From: Pedobacter cryoconitis
GTDB lineage: Bacteria; Bacteroidota; Bacteroidia; Sphingobacteriales; Sphingobacteriaceae
Length of the DNA stretch: 40,937 nucleotides
Reading direction: 5' to 3'
NCBI RefSeq assembly: GCF_003259615.1
Contig: NZ_QLLR01000042.1
Location: 1-40,937, forward strand
Shown: positions 1 to 6,848 of the stretch, piece after piece
How the letters are laid out: every line of letters starts with the position of its first letter
Position numbering within the stretch: position 1 is the stretch's first letter
The notes under the pieces: model-generated
Told to the model about the DNA's origin: nothing
The model's database searches: none
Seen by the model: the letters and a program-made list of their open reading frames with translations, nothing else
Position numbers and translations under genes: made by a program

Positions 1-102
1 AATGAAACAATCAATGGAAACCCAAAGGCATCAGAGAACTTTCGTAAAAGTAGCAAGCCTGGAAAGGTGACTGCGATGGAAATGTTGAGTACAATAAATT
101 AA
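1..102 (+). CDS. Possible C-terminal fragment of an unidentified protein (cut by window edge)
   Basis: The first frame is open from base 1 to a TAA at 100-102, giving 33 residues rich in Asn, Lys and Ser. No start codon is needed because the frame enters from outside the window. It is too short to match to a family, and an open frame of this length can occur by chance. A 7-bp hairpin follows the stop directly, which mildly supports a real gene end here. Confidence 0.3.
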   Translation, partial: NETINGNPKASENFRKSSKPGKVTAMEMLSTIN

Positions 103-130
103 GACCACATTTTAGTTGTAAGCTGTGGTC
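103..130 (+). terminator. Weak hairpin after the left-edge reading frame
   Basis: GACCACA (103-109) and TGTGGTC (124-130) form a perfect 7-bp stem with a 14-nt loop directly after the stop at 102. There is no U-tract, so this is at best a weak or factor-assisted terminator. Nothing further is recognisable between 131 and 184. Confidence 0.25.
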
Positions 131-184
131 ACCGCGGAACTTTTGTTCATCAAAAACAAGACAAATGGACTTCATCCAATTAGT

Positions 185-1372
185 CTAAAGCAGCTTTTGA
201 TAAGTACGCCACCATAAATCAGGCACTTCCCCGTTAACAGCCATGGTATAATCTTCATAACGGCAAGGCACCAAATGGAAACGCTCATTTTTAGACACTC
301 CCGAAGGATAGGGAACCTGCATCCACCAACGGTCAGATTTCTTGCTTTTCACAAAAAGCATTTCACCTGAACCATCGTTTAAGCTTGCACGATAAATTAA
401 ATATTGAGACTTAGGGTTTAATGGAAAATCTTTTTTACGGTTATAAAAACCATCTACAAAATACCAAACCATCTGGCCCAGCAACATTGCTGACTGGCTG
501 CCATGATCAAACGTGGGGTTAAATTCATAAAAGCCAATAGAGGTTAACTTATCGTTTAATCCCGCATAATGGGCAATCTTGCAAGCCTGCTCTCCATAAA
601 AACCATTAGGGCCGGCATTCCCGTTTCCAGAAGAATCTGAAGATCGGATGCACGAAAAGTCAAAGCTCATCATGTTTGCATTTCTAATGACAGGTTCAGC
701 AGAACTCACATCAGTCAGAAACTCGCCCAAACGGTGAACATCGAAATATAGCTTATTCATCACTTTTAGACTATCTTGATTCACCAGGTAGGTCTGATAA
801 CCGATATTGCTAAAATTAAACAGGTAATTAGGCTGGTGCATAAAGATTTTATTCAGATAAGTATCCGATCTGGTCGCAATACTACCCTGCTCATTTTCAT
901 CCTCATCCAGATCAAATTTACTATCAACCACCACCAGATCTACTTTCTGCTCCAGCGCTTCGTAAGCCATGTATTGCGCATAAGTCAGATCCTGGCCACC
1001 ACCAATAATAACCGGCACAATATCCAGTCTCATCAACTCAGTCACAACCATTTTAAGCGCGACATAAGTATCAGAAATCGTCGCTCCGGCTATAATGTTC
1101 CCCAAATCAACAATCCTGCTGTCAAATGCACCTTCATGCAGCAAATAAAACTGCTCCCTGAAGTAATCAGGACCTAAAGAACAACCATTATTGTTTACCG
1201 CAGCACGGTCATCCTTTACCCCCAGAATCGCAATATCGAACGTTTTATCACCCAGTTCAGGAAATTTTTCCGTGTAAAAACTAGCCTTCATTCCCAGCTG
1301 ACTGGTATAAAAGCCCTGTTTAGGCGTGAATTTTTCGAGAGCTAAAGGGGAGAAAAAATCGGATAAGGACAT
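185..1372 (-). CDS. Ureohydrolase-fold (arginase/formimidoylglutamase family) protein with degraded metal site
   Basis: 395 residues, about 50-100 longer than a typical arginase or agmatinase. The ureohydrolase landmarks line up in order: GGGQD (124-128) where the family has GGDHS, DSKFD (150-154) for DAHxD, SFDFS (236-240) for SxDxD, and YEFNP (282-286) for the late Glu motif. Compared with the six usual Mn ligands, Asp150, Asp154 and Asp238 remain, but the first His is Gln127, the DAH His is Lys152 and the second Asp of SxDxD is Ser240. Glu283 is kept. A dinuclear Mn centre is therefore unlikely to form, and I infer a non-catalytic or altered role, although automatic pipelines may name it formimidoylglutamase. 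No histidine-degradation genes are nearby. It is transcribed divergently from the epimerase operon, with 73 bp between the two starts. Confidence 0.8.
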   Translation of the reverse strand: MSLSDFFSPLALEKFTPKQGFYTSQLGMKASFYTEKFPELGDKTFDIAILGVKDDRAAVNNNGCSLGPDYFREQFYLLHEGAFDSRIVDLGNIIAGATISDTYVALKMVVTELMRLDIVPVIIGGGQDLTYAQYMAYEALEQKVDLVVVDSKFDLDEDENEQGSIATRSDTYLNKIFMHQPNYLFNFSNIGYQTYLVNQDSLKVMNKLYFDVHRLGEFLTDVSSAEPVIRNANMMSFDFSCIRSSDSSGNGNAGPNGFYGEQACKIAHYAGLNDKLTSIGFYEFNPTFDHGSQSAMLLGQMVWYFVDGFYNRKKDFPLNPKSQYLIYRASLNDGSGEMLFVKSKKSDRWWMQVPYPSGVSKNERFHLVPCRYEDYTMAVNGEVPDLWWRTYQKLL

Positions 1373-1401
1373 AATTAATGGTATCTATGCTGTCAAATAT
1401 C

Positions 1402-1409
1402 TATTTTTG
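1402..1409 (+). promoter_or_regulatory. Bacteroidota -7 box for the epimerase operon
   Basis: TATTTTTG is an exact match to TAnnTTTG. It would place transcription start near 1413 and leave a leader of about 30 nt before the ATG at 1446. No clear -33 TTTG is seen upstream. Confidence 0.5.
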
Positions 1410-1445
1410 AGATCATATATTAATGAACATCCTAAAAAAAATGAA

Positions 1446-2414
1446 ATGATTTTAGTTACCGGTGCCACAGGATTTTTAGGAGCTGAACTCATTGACCAGC
1501 TTACCGGGCAAGGAAAGAAATTACGTGCCCTGAAAAGAGAAGACTCCGTAATACCTGCAATACTAACCGGCAATACATTGATTGAATGGGTAGTAGCCGA
1601 CATTAATGACCTCTCTACGCTTGACGATGCTTTTGAAAATATCACAAAAGTATACCACTGCGCAGCTAAAGTATCATTTGATCCGAAGGATAAAGCAACC
1701 CTGCTGAAAGTTAACATTGAAGGAACCAGTAATGTGGCTAATTTATGTGTACACCATAACGCGAGGCTCCTTCACGTCAGTTCTGTTGCCGCATTGGGGG
1801 AACCTAAAAAAGGTATGCAGATTACCGAAAAAGACTTTTGGGAATACGATGCCAATGTCCACTCCTATGCCATTTCCAAATACGAAGGAGAAATGGAAGT
1901 ATGGCGCAGTATGGCGGAAGGCCTGGACGCAGTGATTGTGAATCCATCGGTCATCATTGGCCCTAATGCCGGATATACAGGCAGTGGCGCGATCTTCAAA
2001 CTCGTTAAAGACGGTTTAGGCTATTATACCAAAGGAGCAACCGGAATTGTGGATGTCGAAGATGTAGCAAAAAGCATGATCCTGTTGATGGAAAGTGAGA
2101 TCACAGGTGAAAGATTTACAATATCAGCTGAGAATTACCATTATAAGCAGTTTTTTTCAGAGATTGCTAAAGGAATGGGTGTTAAAGCCCCATCCAAAGA
2201 AGCTAAACCGTGGATGCTTGGTCTTGCATGGCGGGCAGCAAAACTAGCCTCCTTATTCACAGGAAAAGCAGCCGCACTGACCAGCGATGCCGCTAAAAGC
2301 AGTTTAAATATCAGTTTATACAGTAACGATAAAATCAGGAATAGTACGGGTATCACCTTTAAGCCCCTGCATCAAAGCATTCAGGAAGTATGTGCAGGTT
2401 TAAAAAAACTTTAA
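1446..2414 (+). CDS. NAD(P)-dependent epimerase/dehydratase family (extended SDR)
   Basis: 322 residues from ATG 1446. The frame is open further upstream to 1326, but that extension would overlap the divergent ureohydrolase gene, and the Rossmann strand begins right at MILVTG, so 1446 is the natural start. It shows the nucleotide-binding motif GATGFLG (residues 6-12), a SSVAALG segment carrying the catalytic Ser, and YAISK as the catalytic Tyr-x-x-x-Lys. The pattern resembles the dihydroflavonol reductase-like branch of extended SDRs. The substrate cannot be told from sequence. Its stop is followed after one base by the next ATG (TAAAATG), so it is the first gene of a translationally tight operon with the phosphatase and tryptophan dioxygenase genes. 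Confidence 0.88.
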   Translation: MILVTGATGFLGAELIDQLTGQGKKLRALKREDSVIPAILTGNTLIEWVVADINDLSTLDDAFENITKVYHCAAKVSFDPKDKATLLKVNIEGTSNVANLCVHHNARLLHVSSVAALGEPKKGMQITEKDFWEYDANVHSYAISKYEGEMEVWRSMAEGLDAVIVNPSVIIGPNAGYTGSGAIFKLVKDGLGYYTKGATGIVDVEDVAKSMILLMESEITGERFTISAENYHYKQFFSEIAKGMGVKAPSKEAKPWMLGLAWRAAKLASLFTGKAAALTSDAAKSSLNISLYSNDKIRNSTGITFKPLHQSIQEVCAGLKKL

Positions 2415-2415
2415 A

Positions 2416-3714
2416 ATGAAGCAAAAGAATATTTACATCATTGATTTCGACAGCACTTTCACACAGGTAGAGGCTCTGGATGAGCTTGCCCGCATTTCCC
2501 TCAAAAAACATCCCGATAAAGAAGCCATCTTCAAGAAAATTGAAGACCTGACTAACCTGGCAATGGAAGGAAAACTATCATTTGGTGAGAGTCTGGCGCA
2601 AAGAGTAAAATTACTGGAAGCCTCAGAAGATCACCTGAAACAATTGATCACCCGGTTAAAGAAAAAAGTATCAAAATCTTTTTCCCGCAATGCGGAGTTC
2701 TTTAAAAAACATGCAGACCAGGTATTGATCGTATCGGGTGGCTTTAAAGAGTTTATTACCCCGGTAGTGAGCCAGTACCATATCAAAAAAGAAAATATTT
2801 ACGCGAATACTTTTGTGACTACAGGTGATGGCAAAATCATTGATTATGATCATGCCAATCCATTAAGTGAAGAAGGTGGCAAAGTAAAATTAATGCAGCA
2901 CCTGAACCTTGAAGGCGATTTATACGGCATCGGTGATGGTTATTCGGATTTTCAGCTTCGTGAGAGCGGAATGATTAAAAAATTCTTCGCCTTTACAGAG
3001 AATATTTCCAGAGAAAGTATCGTGAGCAGGGCTGACCATGTGACCCCAAGTTTTGACGAATTCTTATACGTTAATAACTTGCCGCGGGCGATTTCTTATC
3101 CGAAAAACAGGATTTTATGCCTGGCAATTGGAGATATTCCGGAAGAAAGCCTGGCACTTTTAAAGAAAGACGGTCTTTCTATCCGTCACAAAACGTCTTT
3201 TGAAGACAAATATGTCAAAGATGTCCATATGGTTCTGCTGGGAAAAGGTGAGAAAATGGACCCGGAGAAATTAAGGCTTGCACTGAAGTTAAAAACGATT
3301 GGTTACCTGGGCAGTACCACCAGCAAACTGGATTTGCAGGCATGTACAGCTATGGGTATCGTAGTTTTTGAAGATCCGAAGAATAACCCGAGAAACGCCA
3401 ATTTCATCCCTAAAAGGATGTTGGATTTCATGAACAAAGGGACTACTTATCTGAGTGTTAACTTTCCGAATTTACAGTTGCCGAGAATTGATGCTTCACA
3501 CCGGTTAATTCACGTCCACCATAACGTTCCGGGGATTATGGCTCAGATTAACACAGTTTTTGCGAAACATAATATCAATATTGTAGGCCAGTTCCTGATG
3601 ACCAATCCACTGATTGGTTATGCAATTACAGACATCAATGCAGAATATGATAAAGACCTTTTTAAGTCTTTAAAGAAAATTGAACAAACTATAAAATTCA
3701 GAGTACTTTATTAA
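2416..3714 (+). CDS. HAD-family phosphoserine phosphatase fused to a SerA remnant and ACT domain
   Basis: 432 residues in three parts. Residues 1-215 form a SerB-type HAD phosphatase with all catalytic motifs: DFDST (Asp10 nucleophile, Asp12), SGG (Ser107), Lys156 and GDGYSD (Asp174, Asp178). Glu19 and Arg63 match the phosphoserine-contacting residues of known SerB proteins. Residues 231-330 read like the N-terminal substrate-binding half-domain of 3-phosphoglycerate dehydrogenase, including LKTIGYLGSTTSKLDL and GIVVFEDPKNNPRN. The NAD-binding Rossmann core and its catalytic Arg/Glu/His are absent. Residues 335-432 resume at the SerA C-terminus (YLSVNFPNLQLP, then RLIHVHHNVPGIM and final FRVLY), a serine-type ACT domain. 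I infer a serine-forming phosphatase under ACT (perhaps serine) feedback. It is the second gene of a three-gene operon with one-base gaps on both sides. Confidence 0.88.
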   Translation: MKQKNIYIIDFDSTFTQVEALDELARISLKKHPDKEAIFKKIEDLTNLAMEGKLSFGESLAQRVKLLEASEDHLKQLITRLKKKVSKSFSRNAEFFKKHADQVLIVSGGFKEFITPVVSQYHIKKENIYANTFVTTGDGKIIDYDHANPLSEEGGKVKLMQHLNLEGDLYGIGDGYSDFQLRESGMIKKFFAFTENISRESIVSRADHVTPSFDEFLYVNNLPRAISYPKNRILCLAIGDIPEESLALLKKDGLSIRHKTSFEDKYVKDVHMVLLGKGEKMDPEKLRLALKLKTIGYLGSTTSKLDLQACTAMGIVVFEDPKNNPRNANFIPKRMLDFMNKGTTYLSVNFPNLQLPRIDASHRLIHVHHNVPGIMAQINTVFAKHNINIVGQFLMTNPLIGYAITDINAEYDKDLFKSLKKIEQTIKFRVLY

Positions 3715-3715
3715 A

Positions 3716-4675
3716 ATGGAGCTTACACCAGAAATAAAAAGCAAGCTGGATAAATTACAGGAAAAGTATGAAGCTATGGGCCAGGATATGGCCGCCTATC
3801 TGGATGGGTTGCTTTATGCCGACTTCTTAACTTATTGGGATTATATCCATCTTGACACCTTACTGAGTCTTCAGAGTCCTAAAACACCCTTTCCGGACGA
3901 AGAGATTTTCATTATGTACCATCAGATTACAGAGCTTTATTTTAAGCTTTGCCTGCATGAGTGTAAACAAATTGCAGAACATCCTGCGCTGACCGTTGAG
4001 TTTTTCACGGCGCGCGTGAAACGTATCAATGCCTATTTCAATGCACTAACCAGCTCTTTCGACGTGATGGTAGACGGGATGGAAAAGGAACAGTTCCTTA
4101 AATTCAGAATGTCTCTGTTACCAGCCAGTGGTTTTCAATCTGCGCAGTACAGAATGATCGAAATTTGTGCAACTGATTTTACCAGGCTGGTCGATAAGAG
4201 TAAAAGAGAAGAGCTTGTCAATGCCAGTTTAGAGGAGAAATTTGAAAATATCTACTGGAAATTCGGGGCTACTGAATTATCGAGCGGAAAACAAACACTC
4301 ACTTTAAAACAGTTCATTACCAAATATGCTGCACAGTTTTTGCAGTTGGTTAAAGACCGGGAGTTCAACAATTTTTCTGCTTTGTATACGCGCTTTGAAA
4401 AGGAAGGTCAGAATGTGAGTTTATTGGCTGAAGAGTTAAGAAAACTGGATCTGTTCGTGAATGTGGAGTGGCCGTTGTCACACTATAAATCGGCAGTCAG
4501 ATATTTAGAGCGTGACCCGGTAGACATCGCTGCCACCGGAGGAACGAATTGGCAGAAATACCTGCCTCCGCGTTTCCAGAAAAGAATCTTTTACCCATTT
4601 TTATGGACGGAAGAACAATTGGAAGAATGGGGTAAGTCGTGGGTGCTGGGTGTACTGAAAAGTATCAAAAAATAA
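3716..4675 (+). CDS. kynA: Tryptophan 2,3-dioxygenase
   Basis: 319 residues. This cytosolic heme enzyme opens the indole ring of L-tryptophan to N-formylkynurenine, the first step of the kynurenine route. Family hallmarks are present: EIFIMYHQITELYFK with the active-site His69, FLKFRMSLLPASGFQSAQYR with Arg131 for the substrate carboxylate, the heme-ligand His256 in WPLSHYK, and the TGG loop (274-276) before a YLPPRF segment. Its length is slightly above the roughly 280-300 residues of common bacterial members because of an N-terminal helical lead. It starts one base after the phosphatase stop, so it is the last gene of that operon. No kynureninase or formamidase gene is visible in this window. 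Confidence 0.9.
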   Translation: MELTPEIKSKLDKLQEKYEAMGQDMAAYLDGLLYADFLTYWDYIHLDTLLSLQSPKTPFPDEEIFIMYHQITELYFKLCLHECKQIAEHPALTVEFFTARVKRINAYFNALTSSFDVMVDGMEKEQFLKFRMSLLPASGFQSAQYRMIEICATDFTRLVDKSKREELVNASLEEKFENIYWKFGATELSSGKQTLTLKQFITKYAAQFLQLVKDREFNNFSALYTRFEKEGQNVSLLAEELRKLDLFVNVEWPLSHYKSAVRYLERDPVDIAATGGTNWQKYLPPRFQKRIFYPFLWTEEQLEEWGKSWVLGVLKSIKK

Positions 4676-4700
4676 GTCAATGACTATAAACCGCTCTTTA

Positions 4701-4736
4701 ATGACAACACAGTGCCCGGCACCGGACAAATGTCAT
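4701..4736. repeat. Nested inverted repeat between kynA and ilvE
   Basis: ATGACA (4701-4706) pairs with TGTCAT (4731-4736). Inside this, GTGC (4712-4715) pairs with GCAC (4719-4722) across a CCG loop. No U-tract follows. It may terminate the upstream operon weakly or act as an RNA or DNA structure near the ilvE promoter; the sequence does not decide. Confidence 0.35.
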
Positions 4737-4773
4737 AAAGAGAAATAAAATATTATATAAGACGAATATTTCG

Positions 4774-4781
4774 TAATTTTG
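4774..4781 (+). promoter_or_regulatory. Bacteroidota -7 box for ilvE
   Basis: TAATTTTG matches TAnnTTTG exactly and lies 21 bases before the GTG start at 4803, implying a short leader of about 17 nt. No convincing -33 TTTG is seen. Confidence 0.55.
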
Positions 4782-4802
4782 TACTGACAAATAAGAGAAA
4801 CC

Positions 4803-5867
4803 GTGATAGATACATTAACTATAAAAACCACAAAAGCTGGTCATTCCAGACTGGCTGAAACAGATTATACTGACTTGCCTTTTGGAAAAGTTTTTACAGA
4901 CCATATGTTCGTGGCTGATTACGAAGACGGTGAATGGAAGAATTTTGAAATCCTTCCTTATGGCCCGATTCCGATGAGCCCTGCTATTTCTGCTTTACAT
5001 TATGGACAGGCAATTTTCGAAGGGCTGAAAGCTTACAAACAGGCAGACGGTGGCGTAAGTGTGTTCAGAGCTGATAAAAACTTTGCACGTTTTAATAAAT
5101 CTGCAACCCGTATGGCGATGGCAAATATTCCTGAGGAAGTTTTCATGCAGGGTATTGCAGCGCTGATCGACATTGATAAAGCATGGGTTCCGGCTGAAGA
5201 AAATTATTCTTTGTACCTCAGACCAGTGATGTTCGCTACAGATCCTGTTTTAGGCGTAAGACCGTCCGCAACTTACAAGTTTGTAATCCTTGCCAATCCA
5301 AGTGCTCCTTATTACAGTAAACCTTTAAAAGTTAAAATTGAGACGCATTATACGCGTTCTGCTGAAGGTGGTGTTGGTGCAGCAAAAACTGCAGGAAACT
5401 ATTCAAGAGCAATGCTGCCAACTGTGGAAGCGCAGGCTGAAGGTTTTGATCAGCTGATCTGGACTGACGCTAAAGAGCATAAATACCTGGAAGAATCTGG
5501 TGCAGCTAACCTGATGTTTGTCATTAATGGTAAAATTGTAACCCCTGAAGTTCGTGAAACGATTCTGGACGGAGTTACCAGGGACACGATTATCCTGCTG
5601 GCAAAAAGCATGGGTACTGAAGTAGAAGAAAGAAGAGTACTGATTCAGGAAGTGCTGGATAATATCGAAAACGGAAGCTTAACAGAAGCTTTTGCTGTAG
5701 GTACGGCTGCAACAGTTACGCAGATCAGCGAGATCACTTATGAGGGTAAAACTTACCAGCTGACAGATCCTGCTACACGTACAGTCTCTACTGCAATTGC
5801 TAAAAAATTAAACGATATACGTTACGGAGTTACGGCTGATGAGTTCGGCTGGAACTGGTCGGTTTAA
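4803..5867 (+). CDS. ilvE: Branched-chain amino acid aminotransferase
   Basis: 354 residues, a fold-type IV PLP aminotransferase interconverting Leu/Ile/Val and their 2-oxo acids with glutamate/2-oxoglutarate. The start is a GTG. The promoter box and a purine-rich AGAGAAA just upstream fix it, and there is no earlier in-frame ATG. Seen motifs are ALHYGQAIFEGLKAY near residues 64-78, the PLP-binding Lys195 in AAKTAGNY, EESGAANLMFV, and the phosphate-binding GTAATV. The length fits the longer, eukaryote-like class of bacterial BCATs. It is a single-gene unit: it has its own promoter and a strong terminator follows at 5895. Confidence 0.93.
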   Translation: MIDTLTIKTTKAGHSRLAETDYTDLPFGKVFTDHMFVADYEDGEWKNFEILPYGPIPMSPAISALHYGQAIFEGLKAYKQADGGVSVFRADKNFARFNKSATRMAMANIPEEVFMQGIAALIDIDKAWVPAEENYSLYLRPVMFATDPVLGVRPSATYKFVILANPSAPYYSKPLKVKIETHYTRSAEGGVGAAKTAGNYSRAMLPTVEAQAEGFDQLIWTDAKEHKYLEESGAANLMFVINGKIVTPEVRETILDGVTRDTIILLAKSMGTEVEERRVLIQEVLDNIENGSLTEAFAVGTAATVTQISEITYEGKTYQLTDPATRTVSTAIAKKLNDIRYGVTADEFGWNWSV

Positions 5868-5894
5868 TTCAAAATAAAATAATTTAAAAAAATG

Positions 5895-5928
5895 GGGATG
5901 TTCATAGTTTATGAGCATCCCTTTTTTT
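5895..5928 (+). terminator. Rho-independent terminator after ilvE
   Basis: An 11-bp stem with one G-T wobble (GGGATGTTCAT / ATGAGCATCCC, 5895-5905 and 5911-5921) is followed by seven Ts at 5922-5928. An A-run precedes the stem, so it could also work in the opposite direction. Confidence 0.88.
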
Positions 5929-5984
5929 ATATTTATGGAAAGGTAGCCATTCCGGCATCCTGTTGGGGTAACACAGCACACAAA

Positions 5985-6713
5985 ATGAAAACACAATTAA
6001 AAAACTTCAGCACAAAATTAATTCTGACCCTGGCTTTCATAGCGGGTCTTTCCAGCTATAGCAAAGCGGAAGATATCCGGATGGTCGTTAAGGAAGAACG
6101 TGCAAACTGTACAGGCATGGGCCCTCAAACCTGTTACCTTGTTAAATATACAACCAGTAAAGATTGGGAATTCTTTTATGGCGGTATTGTAGGTTTCACT
6201 TATCAGCCGGGTTACCGCTATACCTTGCTGGTTTCCCGTACTAAACGGGCAAATGTTCCAGCAGATGCTTCCAGCTATATCTACAAAGTGAAAAGGGTTT
6301 TAAAGCGCCAGAAAATATCGCGCGGTATCGAAAGCACCTTAACAAATACTGCCGAGGCTAATTTCGTCTTTAACCATAGGTGGAACTTAATTCAGCTAAA
6401 CGGTATTACACAGGAACAATCACCTGCTTATTTGATCTTTCACCGCGAAGACCAGCGTTTTAATGGCTCTGCGGGCTGCAATAATATTTTCGGAAGTTAC
6501 GAGTTCAGTAAGGGTGCCATTACGTTTAAACAAATCGGAAGTACGATGATGGCCTGTTCAGAAGAGAAAATGAAACTGGAAAATGATTTTGTAAACCTAC
6601 TGAATGATAAAACCTTCAGATACGACATTGCTGATCAGACTTTAAACTTTTATCTGGGCAATAAACTGGTCGCGATGTTTGGCATGACTGATCTGGAAAC
6701 CGGTACGCAATAA
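5985..6713 (+). CDS. Secreted DUF4377 + META (HslJ-like) domain protein
   Basis: 242 residues from ATG 5985. The frame is open back to 5892, but that stretch runs through the ilvE terminator and lacks secretory character, whereas 5985 opens a clean signal peptide (basic start, hydrophobic LILTLAFIAG, cleavage near SKA-ED). Residues about 30-110 resemble DUF4377: two Cys in CTGMGPQTC, GFTYQPGYRYTLLV, then a PADASSYIYKV segment. Residues about 125-240 resemble a META domain, with RWNLIQLNG, GSAGCNNIFGSYEF and GSTMMACSEEKM. META proteins of the HslJ type are linked to outer-envelope stress and novobiocin resistance in E. coli; a periplasmic or cell-surface role here is inference. A terminator follows at once. 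Confidence 0.8.
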   Translation: MKTQLKNFSTKLILTLAFIAGLSSYSKAEDIRMVVKEERANCTGMGPQTCYLVKYTTSKDWEFFYGGIVGFTYQPGYRYTLLVSRTKRANVPADASSYIYKVKRVLKRQKISRGIESTLTNTAEANFVFNHRWNLIQLNGITQEQSPAYLIFHREDQRFNGSAGCNNIFGSYEFSKGAITFKQIGSTMMACSEEKMKLENDFVNLLNDKTFRYDIADQTLNFYLGNKLVAMFGMTDLETGTQ

Positions 6714-6736
6714 TAAATTCAAAAACATATCTTCAG

Positions 6737-6774
6737 GAAAGCATGGTGCATTAAACGCAGCATGCTTTCTTTTT
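6737..6774 (+). terminator. Rho-independent terminator after the META protein gene
   Basis: GAAAGCATG (6737-6745) pairs with CATGCTTTC (6761-6769), extended inside by TGC/GCA, and is followed by TTTTT. Confidence 0.85.
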
Positions 6775-6822
6775 ATCAGGTAACATCTATTACACAATAC
6801 AGATAATGCGCCGCCACTTTCT

Positions 6823-6830
6823 TAGTTTTG
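6823..6830 (+). promoter_or_regulatory. Bacteroidota -7 box for the DPP IV gene
   Basis: TAGTTTTG matches TAnnTTTG exactly, 18 bases before the ATG at 6849. Confidence 0.55.
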
Positions 6831-6848
6831 TGTGACTAAAATTCACAC

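Noticed and set aside
1326..1445. N-terminal extension of the epimerase
   Set aside because: It overlaps the divergent ureohydrolase gene and its start region, lies partly upstream of the -7 box at 1402, and adds no Rossmann-fold sequence.
5892..5984. N-terminal extension of the META-domain protein
   Set aside because: It runs through the ilvE terminator hairpin and would bury the signal peptide that starts at 5985.
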